Assembly: GCA_035555975.1 (NCBI GenBank)
Contig: DATMFV010000004.1
Coordinates: forward strand, 23,961-87,960
Reading direction: 5' to 3'
Origin: DATMFV01 sp035555975
GTDB taxonomy: Bacteria; Verrucomicrobiota; Verrucomicrobiia; Chthoniobacterales; Chthoniobacteraceae
DNA: 64,000 bases
A program made the translations under genes and the position numbers. Of this stretch, positions 17,578 to 25,176 are shown one piece after another. The notes below the pieces were generated by a model. It saw only the letters and a list, made by a program, of their open reading frames with translations, ran no database searches and had not been told where the DNA came from. Numbering within the stretch: the stretch's first letter is position 1; the number at the start of each line of letters is the position of its first letter.

Positions 17578-18305
17578 GAATGGGAACCGGTTGCGGTGCG
17601 ATGAAACATCGCCCCTGGACGCGGGGAAGCGTTCTTTTCCTTCTTTCCGGGCACCGGCCCGGAGGAATCCGAAATCACCGTTTTACTCGGGCCCCTGGTC
17701 TGGAGAGCCCCCTTCTGGTTGAGGATCATCACCGTTCCCTCTTCCGTGGCGACCTGGGTGTTGATCCCCTGCTGGATCTGCGGCCAGCCGCTCAACGTCA
17801 CGTTGCCGGTTGCCGCATCGTACTCCGCCTTGCGGGCCTTGCCGACGTAACGGGTCACCTCCCCCTTGTCGTCGACCTTTTCCTGCACGATGACGACCCC
17901 GCCCTCTGCCACGGCGCGTTCAAGCCCCCCGCCAGCCTCCGGGGCCTTTCTTTCCGCCCCTTCGCGGGATGAATCGCGGCGCAGGTAGGCCGTCAGTTTT
18001 TCGCAGGTCAGGTGAAACTGGGCATCCTTGACGCTGACATCGCCCAGAAAGACCGCTTTTCTCGTTTTCTCATCGAAAGTCGTCTCCTTGCTGGCCGTAA
18101 TCTCGGTCGGTATTTTTCCGTCCCGTTCATGCGACCGCTTCGGCCTCTCTCCCGACCGGTCGCCACTGGCCGGGCTCTTCGCCTCGAAACCGGATGCTGG
18201 ATCGACGCGAAACCCGTTCTGCGCCATCGCGCTCCCGTGCGGGAAAAAACTCCCCCCCAAGACCATCGCCACCGCGACAGCCACCGACAGGCCGGGCTTA
18301 CTCAT
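17574..18305 (-). CDS. lptA: LptA-like LPS export protein (OstA family)
   Basis: Periplasmic bridge protein for LPS transport. It has 243 residues from the ATG at 18305, which opens a signal peptide (MSKPGLSVAVAVAMVLGGSF, cleaved near SAMAQ). The OstA-like beta-jellyroll region follows: ITASKETTFDEKTRKAVFLG, VSVKDAQFHLTCEKLTAYL and EYDAATGNVTLSGWPQIQQG. A Lys/Glu-rich linker interrupts the domain and the C-terminus is extended. The start lies within the end of lptC (8-bp overlap) and the stop overlaps lptB. Position between lptC and lptB is the strongest support; sequence divergence is high. Confidence 0.85.
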   Translation of the reverse strand: MSKPGLSVAVAVAMVLGGSFFPHGSAMAQNGFRVDPASGFEAKSPASGDRSGERPKRSHERDGKIPTEITASKETTFDEKTRKAVFLGDVSVKDAQFHLTCEKLTAYLRRDSSREGAERKAPEAGGGLERAVAEGGVVIVQEKVDDKGEVTRYVGKARKAEYDAATGNVTLSGWPQIQQGINTQVATEEGTVMILNQKGALQTRGPSKTVISDSSGPVPGKKEKNASPRPGAMFHRTATGSHS

Positions 18306-18840
18306 CGCTCTCCTCCTTCTGTAATTTCGGTGCATCAAACTCCTCACGATTATAAATCAGCATGCGGACCGGGCCGGTAAACTTCCCCTCCCGCGTCCGG
18401 GTATTAAAGGTCATGTGGGAGCCGGTCAACTCCAGATCGTGGCGATGGATCGTCACCGGTTCCGCACTGGAGAGGATGCGGGTCTCCAGGTCGATCTGCG
18501 AGTGCGAAAGCTCCATCATCATCTCGGAGGCCCCATCCTCGCCGAACATCTCGATCTTCAGGTCGCTCATCTCCATCACCTTTCCGGAAACCCGTTCCGC
18601 CGCGCCGATCTCGAAGTTCATCCGCAGGTTCCCGTTCTCATCAAAGTCCGGCAGCTTGATCCCCTGCGCCTTGTGGCCGATCGGGATCGGCACCTGGATG
18701 CCGTCGCGCTCCTCCTTCGCCTTCTTTTTGTCCGAAGCATGTCCGCCGGACGGCCAGCAAAGCAGCGCCGCCATGGCAAGCCCGAGCCAGCCGTTTCGCA
18801 ACAGCAGGCGTCGGTTCGGGATGCGGGCGGACGGCTTCAT
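18298..18840 (-). CDS. lptC: LptC-like LPS export protein
   Basis: About 180 residues from the ATG at 18840; an in-frame TTG at 18867 would add 9 residues. An N-terminal hydrophobic segment (NGWLGLAMAALLCWPSGGHA) anchors or exports it. The body contains the short beta-rich pattern of LptC/LptA folds (LRMNFEIGAAERVSGKVMEM, ELTGSHMTFNTRTREGKFTG). LptC normally forms the periplasmic link between LptBFG and LptA. The call rests mainly on gene order kdsA-lptC-lptA-lptB and on fold-like repeats, since LptC sequences diverge widely. Confidence 0.72.
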   Translation of the reverse strand: MKPSARIPNRRLLLRNGWLGLAMAALLCWPSGGHASDKKKAKEERDGIQVPIPIGHKAQGIKLPDFDENGNLRMNFEIGAAERVSGKVMEMSDLKIEMFGEDGASEMMMELSHSQIDLETRILSSAEPVTIHRHDLELTGSHMTFNTRTREGKFTGPVRMLIYNREEFDAPKLQKEESDE

Positions 18841-18873
18841 CCGGGGTTGAAGGGCAACGGAGTTCAAAAAAGG

Positions 18874-19689
18874 TCAGACAAGATGATGGATCGCCTTGAG
18901 TTGCCGGAGCAACGGCAGAAGGTCGTCGAGCGGGATCTGGTTGGGCCCGTCGGAAAGCGCCTCCGCCGGGTTTTCATGCGTTTCGATGAACACCCCGTCG
19001 CACCCTGCGGCCACCGCCGCCCGCGCCAGCACCGGCGCGAGGATGCCGTCGCCCGAAGTGCTCGCCCCCGCGCCGCCGGGACGCTGCACCGAGTGGGTCG
19101 CATCAAAAATGACCGGGTAGCCGACCTCGCGCATCCAGTAAAGCGAGCGCATATCGGCCACGAGGTTGTTGTAGCCGAAGCTGGTCCCCCGTTCCGTGAA
19201 GAAAAACCGTTCGCACCCGAAGCGCTCCAGCTTGACCGCAATGTTTTTGACATCCCACGGCGCGAGAAACTGCCCCTTCTTGACATTGACCACGCGGCCC
19301 GTCTCCGCGGCGGCCTGGATCAGGTCGGTCTGGCGGCACAAAAAGGCCGGGATCTGCAAAATATCAATGAACTCCCCGGCGATCGCCGCCTCCTGTGGAG
19401 AGTGGATGTCGGTCGTCACCGGCACGCCGAGGTCGCACCCGATGGAGGCGAGGATCTCGCACCCCCCGCGCACGCCGGGGCCGCGAAAGGAGTCGACCGA
19501 AGTCCGGTTCGCCTTGTCGTACGACGCCTTGAAAACAAAGGAAACCCCCGCTTCGTCGCAGATCGCCTTGATCCGCTCTCCCATCCGCCGGGCAAAGGCT
19601 TCCGACTCCATCACGCACGGGCCGAGGATGAACACCGGCTCTTTGGCGCCGATCGTCACGGAGCCGACTTGAAACGATTTGATCTTCAT
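18874..19689 (-). CDS. kdsA: 3-deoxy-8-phosphooctulonate synthase
   Basis: Condenses PEP with arabinose 5-phosphate to make KDO-8-phosphate for the LPS core. The 271 residues are the usual size. Family blocks are intact: FILGPCVMESEAFA, FKASYDKANRTSVDSFRG, TDIHSPQEAA, QIPAFLCRQTDL and FDATHSVQRPGG. It shows the organism makes KDO-type LPS. It lies 33 bp before lptC and 19 bp after the DUF1844 gene on the same strand. Confidence 0.97.
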   Translation of the reverse strand: MKIKSFQVGSVTIGAKEPVFILGPCVMESEAFARRMGERIKAICDEAGVSFVFKASYDKANRTSVDSFRGPGVRGGCEILASIGCDLGVPVTTDIHSPQEAAIAGEFIDILQIPAFLCRQTDLIQAAAETGRVVNVKKGQFLAPWDVKNIAVKLERFGCERFFFTERGTSFGYNNLVADMRSLYWMREVGYPVIFDATHSVQRPGGAGASTSGDGILAPVLARAAVAAGCDGVFIETHENPAEALSDGPNQIPLDDLLPLLRQLKAIHHLV

Positions 19690-19707
19690 GGATTGAAGTC
19701 GGCCCTT

Positions 19708-19998
19708 TTAGCGCCGCTCGGCCTTGAGGGCTTCCGCGAGGCTGTTCTCCAGATGGGTCAGGGTATTCTGGAGCACCGTCGCTTCATTGGCGGTCAGGTT
19801 CCCGCGCGTCTTGAAGGCGATGGCCGCCAACTGCTCCACCAGCATCCGGGCGACATCAAGGTTCACCTGCGGCCTGCCGGTCTGGGGATGAGGCATCAAC
19901 CCGAGGCAGAGCGAAGCGTTTTGGGCATGCATCCGAACGAATTCGATGAAACGAACCGTCATTTCACCTGATTCCGTCGTCTTCTGTACTTCAGCCAT
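19708..19998 (-). CDS. DUF1844 domain protein
   Basis: Small cytoplasmic helical protein of 96 residues beginning MAEVQKTTESGEM at 19998. The DUF1844 core is FVRMHAQNASLCLGLMPHP and NLDVARMLVEQLAAIAFKTRGNLTANE-type sequence. Such proteins occur in Verrucomicrobiota, Planctomycetes and deltaproteobacterial groups, often near translation or envelope genes; function unknown. The frame continues open upstream to 20643, but that part overlaps the oxidoreductase gene and is not coding. It lies 19 bp before kdsA and probably heads that operon. Confidence 0.85.
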   Translation of the reverse strand: MAEVQKTTESGEMTVRFIEFVRMHAQNASLCLGLMPHPQTGRPQVNLDVARMLVEQLAAIAFKTRGNLTANEATVLQNTLTHLENSLAEALKAERR

Positions 19999-20254
19999 AA
20001 GTCTCTGTAATGGAGGAACCGCCTCCCCGCAAGGAAAAGCCGGACCGTTGTTTTTGCGCCAACGTAAGCGGCAGCGGGGAGTTGTTCCAGCAAAACCGGT
20101 GCCGCGCCTAAGGTTTTCCCCTTTGGGGAAGCAACCGGCCTGCGGGGCTGAAGAGTGAAGAGCCGATGGATCGCGACCCTTCGGCGCAAGGATCCGGGTT
20201 GCGCGGCAGGAGGGTTTTGCCTCCACACCCACCGCGCTCCCGTCGGTTGGAGGG
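19999..20254. other. Intergenic region with repeat debris
   Basis: About 255 bp between the oxidoreductase stop and the DUF1844 start. It contains GGATCGCGACCCTTC (20168-20182), identical to the core of module 1 of the dispersed 71-bp repeat, and further GC-rich palindromic stretches. The promoter for the DUF1844-kdsA unit should be here, but I see no clear hexamers. Confidence 0.45.
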
Positions 20255-21718
20255 CTACCCCCCCTTCTTGATCTTCTTGAGGAGCGCCGCATCCTCCAGC
20301 ACCTTGTAGTAATCATCCAGCGGGTAACAGCCCGAGCGCAACCCATTACGCGGGGCCGTGGTGCAATCGCTGAAGGTGCGGCAGATAAACCGTTTCTGGA
20401 GCGTTTTGCCCTCCAGCGAGTCGGCCACCACTTCGGGGTAGGAAAGGACCATCCGGCCGATGCCGACAAAATCGACCCAGCCGTTGGCCACGTTGTGTTC
20501 CGCCACGTGGGGCAGAAACTCCTGAAGGTACGAGTAGCCGGAGCCGACCAGCAGCAGGTTCGGGAACGCTTCCTTGAGCTTGCGGACCACGCCGACCTGT
20601 CGCGCGACGCCGACGAGCGGGTCTTCGAGAAGGCCGTAACCATCCGAAGGCGGGTACGAAGCCGGGCGCTGGATGTGCGGGTTGTAATACGGGCTCCCCG
20701 CCGAGAGGTTGACCAGCCTGACGCCGAGCTTCTCCAGCATTTCGAGGAACAGGCGGCTTTCGCAAAGGTCGAACCGGGTCGGGTCGTTCGGATCGACCCC
20801 GAACGCGTACGGGTACGACTCCCCTTCGGGGTACTCTTCGGGAATGCCGGGCCCGAGCGAACCGGGGACGCTCAACGCCGGGTCAGGCCGGTACGGCAGG
20901 AGGTCAAACGCGCTCAGGCGGACGCCGATCCCAAGGCCGGGCACCTCCGCCGCAATCCCTTCGATGATCTCGCGGGTGATCCGCGTACGGTTCTCGAAAC
21001 TGCCGCCGTACGGCCCGGGCCGGGTGTGGGCGCTCAGGAACTCGTGCAGCAGGTAGCCGTGACAATGCTTGATGTCAACGAAATCGGCCCCGACCTCCCT
21101 TGCGATCTTCGCCGCGCGGATGTAGTCATCGATCAGGACGCGGATCTGGTCGTCGGTCATCACCTGTTCGCTCCGCGTGACCGAGAACTTTTTGTCGAGG
21201 ATCGGGTGGTTGTACGCCACCATTGATTCCCAGCGCGTCTTTTCATGCGGACGACAGAACCGGCCCGAGTGGGTCAACTGAAAGCCGATCACGAGATCGT
21301 CGCTCTTGCCGTACCGCTCCTCGTGCGCGGCGACGAGCGCTTCGCGCAGCCCGGCGATCCCCTTTTTGTTCGCCTCCTGAATGATGATCTGGTTCGGGTT
21401 GGCCCGGCCGTCGGGGCGGACCGCCATCGCTTCGCCGCCCCAGATCAGTTTCGCGCCCGACTGCCCGAAGCGTTGCCAGCGCCGGAGCATGATGTCGGTG
21501 GTGCCGCCCGAAGTGGTACCGTCCCACCCTTCCATCGGGTGAATGGCCCAGCGGTTTCCGATCGTTTTGCCGAACGCTTCCGCCGGTTGCAACAGGGCGG
21601 ACTGACCCGCGGGCGGGAGCTGCGAAAACTCGAGATCAAGACCGAGTTCGTCGATCAGACGGCGGAAATCGTCGGTCGATTTCAGGGAGGCGAGGCGGGC
21701 AACTTTGAGTTTGGACAT
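20255..21718 (-). CDS. NADH:flavin oxidoreductase (Old Yellow Enzyme-like)
   Basis: FMN-binding TIM barrel of 487 residues from the ATG at 21718. Family motifs: RWAIHPMEGWDGTTSGGTTD near the N-terminus, GFQLTHSGRFCRPH with the catalytic His region, DFVDIKHCHGYLLHEFLS and ENRTRITREIIEGI. The C-terminus has a Cys-containing stretch (FICRTFSDCTTAPRNGLRSG, then CYPLD) but no second flavin/NADH domain, so it is not a full 2,4-dienoyl-CoA reductase. It lies 35 bp downstream of the DapA-like gene, probably one transcript. Substrate unknown; likely reduction of an enone-type intermediate in a catabolic route. Confidence 0.88.
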   Translation of the reverse strand: MSKLKVARLASLKSTDDFRRLIDELGLDLEFSQLPPAGQSALLQPAEAFGKTIGNRWAIHPMEGWDGTTSGGTTDIMLRRWQRFGQSGAKLIWGGEAMAVRPDGRANPNQIIIQEANKKGIAGLREALVAAHEERYGKSDDLVIGFQLTHSGRFCRPHEKTRWESMVAYNHPILDKKFSVTRSEQVMTDDQIRVLIDDYIRAAKIAREVGADFVDIKHCHGYLLHEFLSAHTRPGPYGGSFENRTRITREIIEGIAAEVPGLGIGVRLSAFDLLPYRPDPALSVPGSLGPGIPEEYPEGESYPYAFGVDPNDPTRFDLCESRLFLEMLEKLGVRLVNLSAGSPYYNPHIQRPASYPPSDGYGLLEDPLVGVARQVGVVRKLKEAFPNLLLVGSGYSYLQEFLPHVAEHNVANGWVDFVGIGRMVLSYPEVVADSLEGKTLQKRFICRTFSDCTTAPRNGLRSGCYPLDDYYKVLEDAALLKKIKKGG

Positions 21719-21753
21719 GGGACGTACGGGTTTTGAGGGGGTGGGGGTTTTTT

Positions 21754-22731
21754 TCAGGAAAGCGAAGCGATCATGGCGTCGAGGCGCTCGAGAATATCGG
21801 CCAGCACGGGAACGTCGCTCTCCGGACGGGCGGCGGCTTTCGCATGGGTGTGGTCGCAGCCGATCAGGCCGCGGAGTTTCAGAAACTGCGCGGCATTGTG
21901 CTTGTAGGCGGGAACGGCGGGGCGGAAGGCGAAGAAGCCGAGGTATTGCAACAGGTCGTTGAGGCCGAAAAACTCCGGGCGGTTTTCCTTCCAGAGCCGG
22001 TCGCGCAAGGCAAACGCTTCCGGGTGGAACGCGGAGAGGCCGAGCAGGTAGTCGCTGCCGTAGATCACCATGTCGATCGCGAGATCGTTGCCGGTGTAGA
22101 CCTTGAAGTCGGGGCGGACGCGGTCGCGCAGTTCGAGGCGCGCCCATTCCAGCCCGCGGTCGAGCGAAGAGTGCTTCGCGCCGAGAAGGCTCGGGATGGC
22201 AAGAAGCCGCTCGTAGGTTTCCAGAGAGTAGATCCGCCCGAACGGCACGAACATCTCGCCAAGTTCAAAGGCGAGAAACGCCGGGGTCGCCTTGCCGAGT
22301 TCGGTGTAGAGTTCGACCACCTGGTCGTCCGACATCGCCTTGAGCGCCGTGCATTGGAAGAGGATCGGCGTGCCGCCCCGCCGTGTGATCTTTTTGATCT
22401 GCCCGAGGTAGGCGTCTTTGAGATCGCCCTCCTTGTCTTCCACATACGACCCGGCGACAAACGGCCTCCCCTCCGCCGTTTCCGTGACGAAGTCGAGGAT
22501 CTCCACCCGCTGCTCTTCACTCAGCAGGTTGCTGTAGCCGGTATCCATGTTCACGGCGGGGGTCAACCCGGCGTTCCAGGTGCGCAGCAGGAGGGTACGA
22601 TACCCCTGGAGGTCGAACGACCCGTCGGGCCGGAACGGGAGGAGGACGGCGGAGATTCCTTCGATCGTCCGGCCGGGACGGATGCGGCAGACGGCGGATT
22701 TGGCAGTGAACGGGGACGGGTTGGAAGACAT
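21754..22731 (-). CDS. DapA-superfamily aldolase/lyase
   Basis: Class I TIM-barrel aldolase family (dihydrodipicolinate synthase/N-acetylneuraminate lyase superfamily), 325 residues from the ATG at 22731. Visible landmarks: GISAVLLPFRPDGSFDLQGY, ALKAMSDDQ and a GAKHSSLDRG segment, where the Lys is a candidate Schiff-base residue. TGNDLAIDMVIYGSDYLLGL fits the later barrel strands. It is distant from true DapA and the lysine pathway role is unlikely. It shares a 35-bp junction with the OYE-like reductase and is divergent from an AraC regulator, so the pair is probably an inducible catabolic module. Confidence 0.82.
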   Translation of the reverse strand: MSSNPSPFTAKSAVCRIRPGRTIEGISAVLLPFRPDGSFDLQGYRTLLLRTWNAGLTPAVNMDTGYSNLLSEEQRVEILDFVTETAEGRPFVAGSYVEDKEGDLKDAYLGQIKKITRRGGTPILFQCTALKAMSDDQVVELYTELGKATPAFLAFELGEMFVPFGRIYSLETYERLLAIPSLLGAKHSSLDRGLEWARLELRDRVRPDFKVYTGNDLAIDMVIYGSDYLLGLSAFHPEAFALRDRLWKENRPEFFGLNDLLQYLGFFAFRPAVPAYKHNAAQFLKLRGLIGCDHTHAKAAARPESDVPVLADILERLDAMIASLS

Positions 22732-22782
22732 GACGCCTGCCACCGTACCGGCTTTGTGCGGGAGGGAGTTAGAACAAGAAAC

Positions 22783-22811
22783 TTGAAAATAGCACAAAAT
22801 CGCTCTTTTAT
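22783..22811 (+). promoter_or_regulatory. Candidate promoter for the AraC regulator, possibly leaderless
   Basis: TTGAAA (22783-22788), a 17-bp spacer and TTTTAT (22806-22811) form a plausible sigma-70-like promoter. The ATG at 22818 is only 7 bases past the -10 hexamer, so transcription would begin at or near the start codon. The -10 match is weak. Confidence 0.25.
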
Positions 22812-22817
22812 GAACCG

Positions 22818-23669
22818 ATGCCTGCACGATCCGCCATCGCCCGGTTTCATCACGGACCGGGAAGCTACCGGGTTTTCTCGATCCAGCCGGAGGAAAAAAT
22901 CGCCGTCGCCGGGTGTGAGGTGATGCGGCTGGCGCTTCACCGCCATTCCGACCTCCTGCGGACGACCGGCATCCACCGGCACCGGCACCACCAGCTCCTC
23001 GTCTACCTGCGGGGGAGCGGCAAGGTGCGGACCGGCGCGGAAATCCTCGAAATCACCACCGGCACCGGGCTCCTCCTGCCCAAAGGGTGCGCGCATGAGT
23101 TCATCCGCCACTCCCGGCGCAACCCGCTCTGCCTGGCGATCGACTTTTTGTGTGAACAACCGCTCGGCTTTGTCATCCAGAAGCCGGGGGTCTTCCGTCT
23201 CTCGATCCTGCGCAAGCTGGTCAACGAACTGGCGCATTTCCGCGATGGCGGGCCGCTTTCGCAACGGCTGCAACGCGACGGGATCGCCGCGCAGCTCCTC
23301 GGCCTCTGCCTCGGGATGCTGGTGCCCGGGGAAGCGGCGGCGATGCGGCATTCCGTCAACCTGCTTTTGCGGATCGAGCAAAAGATCGAGCAATCGCCGG
23401 GCGGCAAACTCTCGCTGGCGGACGCCGCGCAAATGACCGGCTACCAGAAGGATTACCTCAACCGGATCTTAAAGGAACAGAGCGGCATGACCTTCGGGCA
23501 GATCCGCGCGCAGGTCCGGCTGCGACAGGCCCGCAGCGCGCTCAAACGCCATGGAAGCGTCAACGCGGCAGCGGCGGCCGTCGGGTTTGATGATGTGAAC
23601 TACTTCGTCCGCTGGTTTCGCAAACAGACCGGCCAGACCCCCGGGCAGGCGCTCCGGGAAGGGGGGTGA
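22818..23669 (+). CDS. AraC-family transcriptional regulator
   Basis: DNA-binding activator of 283 residues. The N-terminal cupin-like sensor (HRHRHHQLLVYLRGSGKVRT and GLLLPKGCAHEF) precedes a C-terminal double helix-turn-helix. That includes LADAAQMTGYQKDYLNRILKEQ and AAAAVGFDDVNYFVRWFRKQTGQTPG. It is divergent from the DapA-like/OYE-like pair with an 86-bp shared intergenic region, so those genes are its likely targets. The effector is unknown. Confidence 0.93.
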   Translation: MPARSAIARFHHGPGSYRVFSIQPEEKIAVAGCEVMRLALHRHSDLLRTTGIHRHRHHQLLVYLRGSGKVRTGAEILEITTGTGLLLPKGCAHEFIRHSRRNPLCLAIDFLCEQPLGFVIQKPGVFRLSILRKLVNELAHFRDGGPLSQRLQRDGIAAQLLGLCLGMLVPGEAAAMRHSVNLLLRIEQKIEQSPGGKLSLADAAQMTGYQKDYLNRILKEQSGMTFGQIRAQVRLRQARSALKRHGSVNAAAAAVGFDDVNYFVRWFRKQTGQTPGQALREGG

Positions 23670-23875
23670 GACCCCGCGTGAAGCGACATCCAACGCCGCG
23701 GTCGACGGAGGCCGACCCTCCAATGCGCAAGCGCCACGCTCGAAGTGAACGGAAGCAGGATACTCAATGCGTCTGGCCAGCCGCCTCAACCTGCCGTAGA
23801 GTCCCTCTGGTGAGGAACCGTAAATAAGCTTTCAGGGATGGCCTTCCGCAGGATTCGGAGAACCCGGAGATCGCT
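23670..23875. other. Intergenic region between convergent genes
   Basis: About 205 bp between the AraC gene and the stop of the dehydrogenase. It contains GTCGACGGAGGCCGAC, an imperfect GC-rich hairpin resembling other palindromic debris in the window. No gene or clear terminator was identified. Confidence 0.35.
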
Positions 23876-24970
23876 TCATGGCTCTTCGCAAGCGAGGCGG
23901 GCGCAGAGTTTTTCCGTAAAGGAGGAGGTGGTCTGGCTGCCGCCGAGGTCCGCCGTTCTGCTTTCGGGCTCGGCCAGCAGTTGATCGACCGCTGTCTCCA
24001 GCGCCTCTCCCGCCCGGCAGAGGGCGGGGCGGTTTTCGCGCCGTCCGATCCACTCCAGCATCATGGCGGCGGAAAGGATCAGCGAAACCGGGTTGGCGCG
24101 GTCCTGCCCGGCGATGTCGGGGGCGGAGCCGTGCTGGGCCTGGGCCATGACGTGCTCGTCGCCGCAGTTGATGGAAGCGCCCAGCCCGAGGCTGCCGGAA
24201 AGCTCTGCCGCTTCGTCGGAAAGGATGTCGCCAAACATGTTGGTAGTCACCACCACATCAAAGCGTTGCGGGTCGCGGACGAGCAGGGCCGCCATGGAGT
24301 CGACCAGTTGTTCGTCGTACTCCAGCCCGAACTCGGCGGCGGCCTCGCGGGTGGCGTTGAGGAAGAGCGGTTCAGAGACCCGCAGCACATTGGCCTTGTG
24401 TACCGCGGTTAGTTTTTTGCGTTTCCGGTGGGCGGCCAGTTCCGCCGCGCAACGGGCGATGCGGCGCGACCCCTGCGCGGTCACCTTGCGCAGGGAAATG
24501 GCGACATCGGGCGTCGGCATCAATTCCCCGGGGCCGACGGCCATGTTCCGGTCCGCGTAGAAGCCCTCGGTGTTTTCGCGAACGATCACCAGATCCATCG
24601 GCGTCCGCCCCCAGTGGGGGATGCCGGGCCGGGTGCGGCTGGGGCGGATGTTGCCGTAAAGATCGAGCCCGATCCTCAACGCCGAGGAAACATTGATCCC
24701 CCCTTCCTCCCGGGAGGGGTAAATGGCGTGGGAGATCGGCCCGAGCAGGACGCCCTTTGCCTTCCGCGCCTCTTCCAGCAGCGCGGGCGGAAAGGTGCTC
24801 CCCTCCTTGCGCAAACGTTCCAGGCCGACTTCGAAGCAGGGAAACTCAAGATTCAGGCGGAAGCGCCGGTCGAGCGTCCTGAGCACTTCGAGCGTCGCCC
24901 GGGTGATCTCGGGGCCGATCCCGTCGCCGGGAAAAACGGTGATGGAAATGGGGTGGGCGGGGTCGTTCAT
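23876..24970 (-). CDS. Isocitrate/isopropylmalate-type beta-decarboxylating dehydrogenase
   Basis: NAD(P)- and Mg2+-dependent decarboxylating dehydrogenase family, 364 residues from the ATG at 24970. Motifs: ISITVFPGDGIGPEIT at the N-terminus, VIVRENTEGFYADRNM, the catalytic Lys region TAVHKANVLR and the metal Asp region TTNMFGDILSDEAAEL. The C-terminus has GGSQTTSSFTEKL. The ENTEGFYADRN loop differs from typical LeuB and from Icd, so substrate assignment (isocitrate, homoisocitrate, tartrate/malate type) is not safe. It is alone on its strand and divergent from transketolase. Confidence 0.85.
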   Translation of the reverse strand: MNDPAHPISITVFPGDGIGPEITRATLEVLRTLDRRFRLNLEFPCFEVGLERLRKEGSTFPPALLEEARKAKGVLLGPISHAIYPSREEGGINVSSALRIGLDLYGNIRPSRTRPGIPHWGRTPMDLVIVRENTEGFYADRNMAVGPGELMPTPDVAISLRKVTAQGSRRIARCAAELAAHRKRKKLTAVHKANVLRVSEPLFLNATREAAAEFGLEYDEQLVDSMAALLVRDPQRFDVVVTTNMFGDILSDEAAELSGSLGLGASINCGDEHVMAQAQHGSAPDIAGQDRANPVSLILSAAMMLEWIGRRENRPALCRAGEALETAVDQLLAEPESRTADLGGSQTTSSFTEKLCARLACEEP

Positions 24971-25176
24971 GGCGTCGGTAAAACAGGTTATGGGATTCTT
25001 GCCGGAATGGCTTCCTGAAAGTTCATCTTTTCTTGTGGAATTTTGAGCTTTACCCGGGCTCCCTTGGGACCAAAGGGGTCCAAAACCGGGTCCGGGTCCG
25101 AAAAGTAGAGGTCGGCTCGCCGCCGGATTCCATGGTTCCACGGGCGGCGGACCTGGTCACCTGCCTCTCCTTTCCC

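Noticed and set aside
25033..25176. N-terminal extension of transketolase
   Set aside because: Not similar to the family; the ATG at 25177 begins the conserved N-terminus.
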